From Gammaproteobacteria bacterium (GTDB lineage Bacteria; Pseudomonadota; Gammaproteobacteria; Immundisolibacterales; Immundisolibacteraceae): 7,842 nucleotides of DNA. The stretch is taken from positions 1 through 7,842 of the forward strand of contig QNFC01000070.1 in assembly GCA_003645395.1 (NCBI GenBank). The letters are read 5' to 3'. Position 1 is the stretch's first letter, and the number at the start of each line of letters is the position of its first letter. The notes below the pieces were generated by a model. That model was given only the letters and a program-made list of their open reading frames with translations, was not told where the DNA came from and searched no databases. The translations under genes and the position numbers were made by a program. Shown here piece by piece: positions 1 to 7,600 of the stretch.

Positions 1-1
1 A

Positions 2-1375
2 GAGATTCAGGCAATTCTTAAAATTGCCAACGACTACAAAGTACCGCTCTGGACCATCTCCACCGGGCGCAATTTTGCCTACGGCGGACCGGCACCGCGC
101 AAGGCCGGTTATGTGGTGCTTGATCTCAAGCGCATGAATCGGATTATTGAGATCAACGAGGAACTGGCCTACGCCCTGGTAGAACCGGGCGTGAGTTACT
201 TTCAGCTCTACGAGCATCTACAGAAAACCGGTAGCAAACTCTGGATTGACCCAGGCGCACCAGGCTGGGGCGGCCCGCTGGGCAACACCCTGGATCACGG
301 TGGCGGCTATACCCCGTATGGCGCCCACATGCTCATGCAGTGCGGCATGGAAGTAATCCTGGCTGATGGCACGGTGGTTCGTACCGGCCAGGGCGCACTA
401 CCCAATTCAGACAACTGGCAGACGGTACCCTACAACTTTGGTCCTTATGTGGATGGGCTGTTCACCCAGTCTAATTACGGAATAGTCACCAAAATGGGCT
501 TCTGGCTAATGCCGGAACCACCGGGGTTCAAACCCTTCATGGTCACCTTTCCCAAACAGGACCACCTGCACGACCTGGTGGAAATTCTGCGGCCGTTCAA
601 GCTCAATCTCATTCCCCACAACGGCGCCATCATGGCCGACCTGATCTGGGAAGCATCCACCAAAGCCACTCGCCGCCAGTACTACAGCGGCAAGGGGCCG
701 ATCCCCCCCAGCGCCCGCAAGAAAATTGCCGAGGATCATCAGATCGGCGAGTGGAATCTCTACGCTGCTTTTTACGGCCCGGAGGAGATTAACCGGCTGC
801 AGTGGGAGCCACTGGAAGCGGCCCTGCGCACCATTCCCGGCATCGACATTTATTATGAAGGCGACCGCAAAGGTGACCCGACCTGGGATTACCGCCGCGA
901 TTTAATGCGCGGTATACCCAACATGACCGAGTTCAGCTTGATGAACTGGGTCGGCGGTGGCGGCCATATCAATTTCTCGCCGATCTGCACGCCCTATGGG
1001 GCGGAGGCAATGAAAGCCTGGGCGATGATCCGCGACCGCGCCAACGAGTTTGGTTTTGATTACATTGGCGAGTTTGCCATCGGCTGGCGCGAGTTGATTC
1101 AGGTACTGATGCTGATGTTTGACCGCACCGATGCCAGCCAGCGCGATGCGGCCTACAACCTGTTCAACACCCTGATCGAAGATTTTGCCAAAGAGGGCTA
1201 CGGCGAGTACCGCACCCATCTCGATTTTATGGACCAGGTGGCGCAAACCTACGACTGGAACGACCACGCCTTGTTAAAGCTGCAGGAGCGCCTCAAGGAC
1301 GGCCTCGACCCCAACGGCATTCTCTCCCCCGGCAAGCAGGGTATCTGGCCGGAACACATGCGGGAGCCACGCTGA
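2..1375 (+). CDS. VAO/4-cresol dehydrogenase-family FAD oxidoreductase 1 (5' partial)
   Basis: This is the flavoprotein subunit of a probable phenol-oxidising flavocytochrome. The frame is open from base 2, and the first possible start (GTG at 113) is an internal valine codon. Residues read from 2-112 (EIQAILKIA... then GRNFAYGGPAPRKAG) match flavoprotein 2 from its residue 66 onward, so about 65 N-terminal residues lie off the window. Landmarks aligned by eye to vanillyl-alcohol oxidase (VAO) are: Tyr108 kept (80-82), Asp170 replaced by Ala (257-259), Tyr187 kept in GYTPYG (308-310), the His422 flavin-linking position kept in GGGGHINFSP (965-967), Thr457 replaced by Glu (1070-1072), and Tyr503-Arg504 kept in GEYRTHL (1208-1213). 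The C-terminus ends with the family signature DPNGILSPGKQGIWP. The kept Tyr/Tyr/Arg site implies a para-substituted phenol substrate. The paired cytochrome implies a dehydrogenase. The exact substrate (4-alkylphenol, eugenol-like or vanillyl alcohol) cannot be told. The family is near certain. Confidence 0.93.
   Translation, partial: EIQAILKIANDYKVPLWTISTGRNFAYGGPAPRKAGYVVLDLKRMNRIIEINEELAYALVEPGVSYFQLYEHLQKTGSKLWIDPGAPGWGGPLGNTLDHGGGYTPYGAHMLMQCGMEVILADGTVVRTGQGALPNSDNWQTVPYNFGPYVDGLFTQSNYGIVTKMGFWLMPEPPGFKPFMVTFPKQDHLHDLVEILRPFKLNLIPHNGAIMADLIWEASTKATRRQYYSGKGPIPPSARKKIAEDHQIGEWNLYAAFYGPEEINRLQWEPLEAALRTIPGIDIYYEGDRKGDPTWDYRRDLMRGIPNMTEFSLMNWVGGGGHINFSPICTPYGAEAMKAWAMIRDRANEFGFDYIGEFAIGWRELIQVLMLMFDRTDASQRDAAYNLFNTLIEDFAKEGYGEYRTHLDFMDQVAQTYDWNDHALLKLQERLKDGLDPNGILSPGKQGIWPEHMREPR
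1362..1366 (+). promoter_or_regulatory. Ribosome binding site of cytochrome c 1
   Basis: GGGAG lies 8 bases before the ATG at 1375, inside the last codons of flavoprotein 1. It supports the start whose first base is also the last base of the preceding TGA (TGATG), a layout typical of translational coupling. Confidence 0.6.
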
Positions 1376-1761
1376 TGAGCGGACGACGTTTGATTTTACG
1401 TGCGCTGATTCCCGGCATCGCGCTTCTCGGTAGTAGCACACTGGTGGCCGCTGGAGCCCCAAAACTGGAAGGTGCCGAACGCACCTGGGCATTCTATTGT
1501 GAAGGCTGTCACGCGGCCGGCATTGAAGAACACCCGGCTACTCTGCGGCTGAGTTACACCCGCAGCCCGGAGCTTGCCGCTATTAAAGGCCGCCAGGACC
1601 TATCCCCGGAATACCTGCGCCAGGTGGTGCGCATGGGCTACCTGGAGATGGTCGGCTTTCGCAAAACAGAGATCAGCGACGCCGAACTCGAGGCCTTGAT
1701 TAAATTTATCCGTCTACCGGTACCGGCCCAGATAAAAATTCAGGCGCAGGGGGAACAATGA
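1375..1761 (+). CDS. Periplasmic monohaem cytochrome c 1, partner of flavoprotein 1
   Basis: This 128-residue class I c-type cytochrome is expected to accept electrons from the adjacent flavoprotein, like the cytochrome subunit of 4-cresol dehydrogenase. The N-terminus is a Sec signal: MSGRR, then a hydrophobic stretch of about 17 residues ending LVAAGA, with likely cleavage near residue 26. It has no lipobox cysteine, so the mature protein should be soluble in the periplasm. The haem-binding motif CEGCH is at residues 42-46, and the probable axial methionine is Met92 in YLEMVGF. The usual proline after this Met is missing (cytochrome 2 has EMPPF), so Met87 cannot be excluded as the ligand. 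It starts 1 nt inside the flavoprotein 1 stop codon and ends overlapping the flavoprotein 2 start by 4 nt, which argues strongly for coupled expression. Export signal, haem motif and position make the assignment secure; the pairing with flavoprotein 1 is inferred from order. Confidence 0.92.
   Translation: MSGRRLILRALIPGIALLGSSTLVAAGAPKLEGAERTWAFYCEGCHAAGIEEHPATLRLSYTRSPELAAIKGRQDLSPEYLRQVVRMGYLEMVGFRKTEISDAELEALIKFIRLPVPAQIKIQAQGEQ
1748..1753 (+). promoter_or_regulatory. Ribosome binding site of flavoprotein 2
   Basis: AGGGGG lies 4 bases before the ATG at 1758, within the end of the cytochrome 1 gene. It favours this ATG, which overlaps the upstream TGA as ATGA, over the next in-frame ATG at 1782. 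The spacing is rather short. Confidence 0.5.
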
Positions 1762-3353
1762 AACGCTATTACCCACAGGGCATGGATCACGCCAAATTCG
1801 ATCAGGCGGTAAAAGAGCTGCAACAGGTGGTCGGCGAGGAGTGGGTGTTTCTGGATGCCGACACCGAACTGCAGCCCTACCTGGACCGGATGTCCGCCAA
1901 ACCGATTGATTACCGAGTGCCATCGGTGGCGGTGGCCGCTGCCTCGGTAGAAGAAATTCAGGAAGTGCTGAAAGTCGCCAGAGCCTACTCACTACCCTTA
2001 TGGAGTACCGGTAACGGCCGCAACTTTGCCTACGGCGGGCCGGCGGTCAAACAGAGCGGATACGTGCATCTGGACCTGAAGCGAATGAACCGCATTATTG
2101 AGGTCAATGAAGATCTGGCCTACGCGGTGGTCGAGCCGGGGGTTTCCTACTACCAGCTCTATCAACACATTCAGGAAAAAGGCTACAAACTCTGGATCGA
2201 CTGCGCTGCCCCCGGCTGGGGTGGGCTGATCGGTAACGCCCACGAACACGGCGCCGGCTACACGCCTTACGGCGACCATTTTACTTTTCAAAACGGCACC
2301 GAGGTGATGCTCTCCGATGGTTCGGTGGTGCGCACCGGCCCCTGGGCGATGAGCGGCAGCAAAACACCCCATATTGTGAAATACGGCTACGGCCCATACC
2401 TGGATGGCATGTTCACCCAGGGCAACTTCGGCATTATTACTAAAGCCGGGTTCTGGCTGATGCCGGAACCACCGGCCTATAAGCCCTTTCTGTTCACCTA
2501 TGAACGCGACGAAGACCTTCATCAAATTATGGAGATTCTGCGTCCGCTGAAAATCAACCAGGTAATCCCCAACTCTCCGCTAGTGGAGCATGGCCGTTAC
2601 ACCTGCTGCGTACAGGCGAATCGAGAAGATTACTGGACCGAACGCACGCCAGTGCCCGAACACGTCTGGCAACAGATGTACAAGGACTTTGATGTCGGTG
2701 CCTGGAATGTTTACGGTGCGTTATACGGTACCGACGAGACCATCGCCATCACCTGGCCGATGGTTAAACAGGCGCTGCTGAGCATTCCCGGTGCCCGGGC
2801 GTTTGAACAGGGTGACCGGCCCGACAATGACGTCAGCTGGAACTACCGCGAAAAACTGATGCGCGGCGAACCCAACATGAGCGAGTTCGCCATGGTCAAC
2901 TGGGGCGGCGGTGGCCATCTCAACTTCACCCCGCTGACCCCCAGCTCCGGTAAACACGCCACCACCAGTTACGAGAACATGGCGAAAATTTTTGAGAAAT
3001 ACGGCTTTGATTACCTGACCGAATTTGTCGCCGCCGGGCGGGCGCAGATTCACATGTTGATCCTGGCCTTTGACCCCAATGACGAAGACGAGCGCCAGCG
3101 CGCCGACGCCTGCGCCCGCGAGATTATCCTCGAAGCCGCCCGGCTCGGTTTTGGCGAACTCAAAGCCAATCTCGAATACATGGACCTGGTCGCCAGCACC
3201 TACAGCAACATGGATAACGGCCTCGCCAAACTCAACCAGAAACTCAAGGATATTCTTGATCCAGCAGGGATTCTGTCGCCGGGCAAATCCGGCATCTGGC
3301 CCAGCGGCTGGCCCGATGATCAGCGCGGCCACCAGCCCGATAGCAGCAATTAA
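1758..3353 (+). CDS. VAO/4-cresol dehydrogenase-family FAD oxidoreductase 2
   Basis: This is a complete 531-residue flavoprotein, close to the usual 520-560 of its family. The N-terminal FAD-binding (PCMH-type) half includes GRNFAYGG (residues 87-94) and GYTPYGDH (167-174). The C-terminal half carries GGGGHLNFTP, with His387 at the position of VAO His422 that bonds covalently to FAD, and ends DPAGILSPGKSGIWP. Other VAO-aligned positions are Tyr92 (Tyr108), Ala151 (Asp170), Tyr168 (Tyr187) and Glu422 (Thr457; an acidic residue sits here in 4-cresol dehydrogenase). The striking difference from flavoprotein 1 is Leu468-Lys469 (3159-3164) where VAO and flavoprotein 1 have Tyr-Arg, the phenolate-binding pair. 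The substrate is therefore probably different. No N-terminal signal peptide is evident, although both cytochromes are exported, so its route to the periplasm is not visible. Start choice rests on the ribosome binding site and the ATGA overlap. It is clearly paralogous to flavoprotein 1, with many synonymous differences, so the duplication is not recent. Confidence 0.94.
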   Translation: MKRYYPQGMDHAKFDQAVKELQQVVGEEWVFLDADTELQPYLDRMSAKPIDYRVPSVAVAAASVEEIQEVLKVARAYSLPLWSTGNGRNFAYGGPAVKQSGYVHLDLKRMNRIIEVNEDLAYAVVEPGVSYYQLYQHIQEKGYKLWIDCAAPGWGGLIGNAHEHGAGYTPYGDHFTFQNGTEVMLSDGSVVRTGPWAMSGSKTPHIVKYGYGPYLDGMFTQGNFGIITKAGFWLMPEPPAYKPFLFTYERDEDLHQIMEILRPLKINQVIPNSPLVEHGRYTCCVQANREDYWTERTPVPEHVWQQMYKDFDVGAWNVYGALYGTDETIAITWPMVKQALLSIPGARAFEQGDRPDNDVSWNYREKLMRGEPNMSEFAMVNWGGGGHLNFTPLTPSSGKHATTSYENMAKIFEKYGFDYLTEFVAAGRAQIHMLILAFDPNDEDERQRADACAREIILEAARLGFGELKANLEYMDLVASTYSNMDNGLAKLNQKLKDILDPAGILSPGKSGIWPSGWPDDQRGHQPDSSN

Positions 3354-3355
3354 CC

Positions 3356-3359
3356 GGAG
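3356..3359 (+). promoter_or_regulatory. Ribosome binding site of cytochrome c 2
   Basis: GGAG lies 6 bases before the ATG at 3366, in the 12-base gap after the flavoprotein 2 stop (TAA, 3351-3353). It fixes the start so that the lipoprotein signal begins at MKQL. Confidence 0.65.
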
Positions 3360-3365
3360 CAGACG

Positions 3366-3782
3366 ATGAAACAGTTAATCCCTGTCATGACCCTGGCGCT
3401 GCTATTCACCGTTGCTGGTTGTTCCAGCGAAACCGAAGAACAGGCAGCCGCTGCTAAGCCCGTAACCGAGGCTCAGGTCGCCGCCGCATCGATAGCACCC
3501 ACATCGACCCGTACCGGCAAGCAGATATACCAGCGCCACTGCCAGGCCTGCCATGCCGCTGGCGCAGGTCACCCAGCAACCTTACTGTTGGCAGAAAAAT
3601 ATGGACCGGAAAAAGCCGTGATTAAAGGCCGCAAAGACCTCACTGCCGTTTACGTCAAAACCATCGTCCGCGGTGGCCTGCTGGAAATGCCGCCGTTTCG
3701 GCCCACTGAGATTACCGACGACGAACTAGATGTGATTGCTAGCTATATTCTAGGCACTAGCGCTCCAACGCATTCGCACTGA
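3366..3782 (+). CDS. Lipoprotein monohaem cytochrome c 2, partner of flavoprotein 2
   Basis: This 138-residue c-type cytochrome is homologous to cytochrome 1 across the haem domain; both share HPATL, IKGR.DL and the TEI..DEL segment. The N-terminus is a lipoprotein signal: MKQLIPVMTLALLFTVAGC, with lipobox VAGC and Cys19 as the predicted lipidated residue. Ser at +2 would normally send it to the outer membrane. An Ala/Glu/Thr-rich tether of about 35 residues follows, then the haem motif CQACH at residues 59-63 and the probable axial Met108 in LLEMPPF. It likely takes electrons from flavoprotein 2 and passes them on at a membrane surface; this role is inferred from position and family. It is the last gene of the operon, and its stop at 3780-3782 lies only 7 bases from the stop of the convergent gene. 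No hairpin-plus-T-run terminator is evident after it. Confidence 0.92.
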   Translation: MKQLIPVMTLALLFTVAGCSSETEEQAAAAKPVTEAQVAAASIAPTSTRTGKQIYQRHCQACHAAGAGHPATLLLAEKYGPEKAVIKGRKDLTAVYVKTIVRGGLLEMPPFRPTEITDDELDVIASYILGTSAPTHSH

Positions 3783-3789
3783 CTGGCAA

Positions 3790-4680
3790 TCACCCTTTTA
3801 AGGAATCGAGGTCCTGTGATGCTACTCGGCTCTCACCCGATAGTATCTGGGCTTTGGTATCACTCCTTAATTTATTTTCCTGCGGTTCTGATAGTCCAAT
3901 TCCAGCCAGATCCTTCCAGTTTTCTTTATTTGCAACAACGCTTCTCATCGCCGTAACATCGGCAGCCAAATCAGCCTTAATCAAATTGACCACGACATTT
4001 CGTTTGTCCTGATCCTTATTTAACGATGCTGTCTCTGATTTAACTTTCGCCAGGAATAAATTTTTTGTTGCACCCCCTTTCCCACCATAAGTCCTCCCCG
4101 CCATATGTCGTTTACTTTGTAAATTAACTGCATAACCCGCATGGGCCCTGTTCGCCGCCCTCGCGCGCATATTTTCCCCTTCAGGACCACCTCTAAAATA
4201 TGGCAGATTCTTCGCAGCTACCAAGATTGCAGCCTGGGGTTGGTGATCGGCAGTCAGATCATCGTACGGCGGTTTAGGCATCGAACCATAAGTTCCCGCC
4301 AGACCCTCTAACTTATACTTCTCGACGGTACCCTTTAGATTCCCGGTACCTCCTAGAATCGTTCTCACCTTTCCTGAAAGCAAAACTTCCTTCTGTAATA
4401 TTTGCCGATTTAGATCATTAATTTTTGTCTTATTTAATTCTGTCTCCTTTAACTTTCCCAGCCTGGTTAACAAAGGGTCGATATCCGATGCTATAAAGTT
4501 TTTGGCTACTACAATCTCCGCCTTCTTCTTAGTAGATAAAGCAGACCCGTGCTTTGCCTCATACTGGGCGAGGAAGGTTTTAATGGGCGTGGGTGTAGAT
4601 GACATCAATAAAATTCTCTTATCCCCTGATTTTTTCACCGAAAGGGTATGACTCTCTTCACCGACTTTAAATCGATGCTT
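3790..4680 (-). other. C-terminal candidate nuclease toxin module
   Basis: Residues 1037-1332 begin with KHRFKVGEESHTLSV, a boundary-like segment. A Lys-rich helical part follows, then DDLTADHQPQAA (Asp1181-His1182 at 4243-4248), AGYAVNLQSKRH (His1228 at 4105-4107) and RTYGGKGG (4072-4095). A paired DH and a later His followed by a Gly-rich RTYGG is reminiscent of HNH/beta-beta-alpha-metal nuclease toxins, in which the first His activates water and the later residues bind metal. I cannot name a family. Base composition drops clearly in this part relative to the rest of the gene, as expected of exchangeable toxin tips. Confidence 0.5.
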
Positions 4681-7600
4681 CGGTAAAATAAAACTCATTA
4701 CCTTTCCTGCGGCTGCCTTCCCTTTCTTCATTAGCTTTCGCGCAAAACCCACCACTTTATCGAGAACCTTGTTCACTACATTGTCGATGGGCTTGCGGAT
4801 TTTCTTGACAATCCCGGTAATTGCCTTACCGATACCGGATAGCCCCAGCAGGCGACCCAGAAACCCAAGAATGATGGGAATGGTCATTGCCATGGCCCTT
4901 TCCACCATTTGTGAGGCCTTAGAGAGCCGACCCATGGCAATGTCAATAATCGAATTGAAAACGCTCTTAACGAATTCAGCAATGCGCTGCCAGTTTTCAA
5001 CGAAGAACATAACGGTGTTGTAGATTGCCAGTACCGCCTGGACGATGGCTCCGGCTGGATTAAGAAAGCTAACCAATTTGATGATGCCCTGCTTAACCAG
5101 CTCGACGATGGCCCAATTACGGATACCCTCCATCACCTGCTGTTTAATCTCACCGGCTTTGGCCTTGATCATTTCCCACAGCGCAATCGGTCCATCGCTG
5201 ATTAAGCGTTTAACAATATCCACAGATGTTTCTGCAATTTTAACTACCCGCTCACCGACTCGTTTCACCAGCTTGGTCCGCAGGCGGTCCCAGGTAAGCC
5301 CTAGTATCTGCAAGACAAGTGAAAGAATACCTTTGAGGTCCCACTTCTCTGGCAACTGAATGGGCACATCAGCCATGGCACCGGTAAGCCAGCTGATCAT
5401 GCCACCAATCAGGTGTTTCTTAATGTTCTTCTGAAATAGCCCGATGCCGTTTTTCACGGCCATGACAATATTTTTGATGAAGGCGATCGGGTCACCGACG
5501 ATTTTTTTAATTACTGCCTTACCCTTGTTGATGATAGCCATCAACTGATCCGGTGAGTAGCCGGCCTTTTTCAATGCCCATTTGAAGAATTTGAGCATCG
5601 CCTCAAGCAGTAAATTTCCGAGTTTGGAGATAAGGCCAGACATGGCCTCTTTCATTTTTTCGATCTTCTCCTCTATTGCCTTAATCGCCGCCTCACGTTT
5701 CTCGGCCAGCTTCTTCTGTAGCTCTTTTTCCTTATCGTTAATCTGCTGGTCGAGGGCATCGAGCTTGCCCTTCATCTCCTTCAAAGCATCGGCACCGGTC
5801 TGGCGCAGTTTTGGACCCAGACCCTCGACAAAGGCCTCGATTTCCTTGCGAGCCGTAGTGACTAGCTCGCGACACTCCTGTACCACGCGCTTGTTTTCCG
5901 CCGTGATGGTCTTTACCAGACCATCTATAGCAGTGATAAAAACACTCTTCTCAGACTCGAATATCGCCGCTACCTCTGGCAAATCATCCATTCCGAAAAG
6001 CTTATCCTTCGCCCATAGCAGGCTGCCGCCAAACCGGTCATAGCGACGACTTTTAAAGGCATTAATGCGTTGGTTAACGTTCGTTTCAAAACTCTTGGTA
6101 GTCATAGCCTGGCCATCATCAAAGGCTTTGAGTGACTGCTTTTCCAGGTCGTCCAGTTTCTGTTTTACGGTCTCGTTAGCCTGGCTGTAGATACCGTTAA
6201 TATGGTCGGTAACCTGCTGGCGTTGCAGTTCCAGTTTGCTCCTGGCGTTCACCTGGTCACCACGCGCACCCTGCAGTGCCTGTTGGCGCTGGTCACCCAT
6301 CTTCTGGCGACCTTCTAGCTCGTCCTTTTTAAGTTCCTCATTAACCTGTTGTTTTTCCCGCTCTTCCTCCGCCTTCACCTCAGCTGGCCCTTCTTTAACC
6401 TGGGTCTTTAGCTGTTTTCTTTCCTTATTGGCCTCAGCAAGGTCTCCCTCATCCACCATGGCCAGGTGCTCTTCCTCGATGCCCTCCTCCTTGAGCATAT
6501 CGTCCGATTCGTTCTCAAAATCGCTAAAATCAGTGTGTTCAGCCTGCACCGAGCCCACCAACCCATCTCCCGGGTCAACGGCCTCAGTTTCCGGTGCGGC
6601 TTCCATTTCTGGCAGTGCGTCAGGCTCACTCTCCGGCGCTGCGGGCTCGGGGGCATTGCCGACTTCCTGATAGGTAGCTTTAACCTGCTCGGTATCGCCG
6701 GAGACCACACCCTTCACCGCCTCACCGACTACCCGGCCCTTGCCCTCTTCCTTGAATTTATCAACCTCCTCCAGGCTATTCGGCACCGCATTCTCCAGCG
6801 CCTGGTCAAACTGCTGTTTCGCAGCCTGTTCATCTGGTTGTGGGGCTTCCGCCTGCTCCACAGTCGCCACTTGACCGGCATTGGCACGTGACTGGCCCTC
6901 GGCTGCGGGCGGCACCACCGAAGATTCGGTCTGTTTTAACTTCTCATCGGCCGGGTCTTTCTTTTTCTGGTTGCTAGCCAGTTCTCCTAATTTACTTTTC
7001 TTAGACTGAAAGACCTTCTCCGTGGCCTGACGCAGGAACGCCCCGACACTTCCGCCGCCAGCCTTACCTTTTCCCCCTTTACCCTTTCCTTTGCCTCTCT
7101 TCGCCTTCCTGGCATCAACCTTTTTTTCACCGCCCTTATTCTCAGCCTCCACCTCTTTCGGGGGTTCCCTGGATTCAGCCTCGCCCGCCGATTTCGCTGG
7201 TTTTTCCACACTCGACTCGGCCGGCTCAGGGGCCGCCTTTGCCGCCGGCTCAGCTGCATTTGCAACGGAATCCGCAGAAGAGTCAGATGCTGCTGACTTC
7301 TGTTCAACCGCCTGTTCAACTTGACGCGCCTGCTTGTCCGTCGGCTCCGGCGGTGCTTCGCCCCGCCTGGCATTGTTTTCCTGCACCTTGTCGGCCGAGA
7401 GCTTCTGCTCTGCGGCGCCCTGCTGTACCACGTGAGTCAGCTCATGAGCGAGCAGGGCTTTGCCCTGCATACTCTCTGGCTCATATTTACCGCTGTTAAA
7501 GAAAATATCCTTACCGTGGGTAAATGCCTGGGCCTTAATCTCCCGGCTCATCGCCATAGCATCACTGCCGCTATGAACCCGTACTGCACTGAAATCCGCA

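Noticed and set aside
902..1267. Minus-strand open frame opposite flavoprotein 1.
   Set aside because: It is a mirror of conserved VAO-family coding sequence with no domain or ribosome binding site of its own.
113..1375. Flavoprotein 1 starting at GTG 113.
   Set aside because: Codons 2-112 in the same frame align with the conserved part of flavoprotein 2, including the FAD-domain GRNFAYGG motif. The GTG is internal.
1998..3332. Long minus-strand open frames opposite flavoprotein 2 (1998-2525 and 2721-3332).
   Set aside because: They are antisense to a clearly conserved enzyme, show no recognisable domain and have typical GC-rich shadow composition.
3740..3830. A bidirectional terminator between the convergent genes.
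   Set aside because: I found no convincing GC-rich hairpin followed by a T-run on either strand; the gap is 7 bases. A terminator within coding sequence cannot be excluded.
5582..6891. Plus-strand open frames opposite the giant gene (5582-6043, 6236-6670, 6466-6891), rich in Ser, Phe and Leu.
   Set aside because: The composition is what antisense reading of Glu/Lys-rich coiled coil gives. They overlap each other and have no motif.
7432..7446. HELTH as proof of an active zinc protease.
   Set aside because: The motif is characteristic of the eCIS_core domain, but catalytic activity of that domain is not established, and a third zinc ligand could not be assigned from the sequence.
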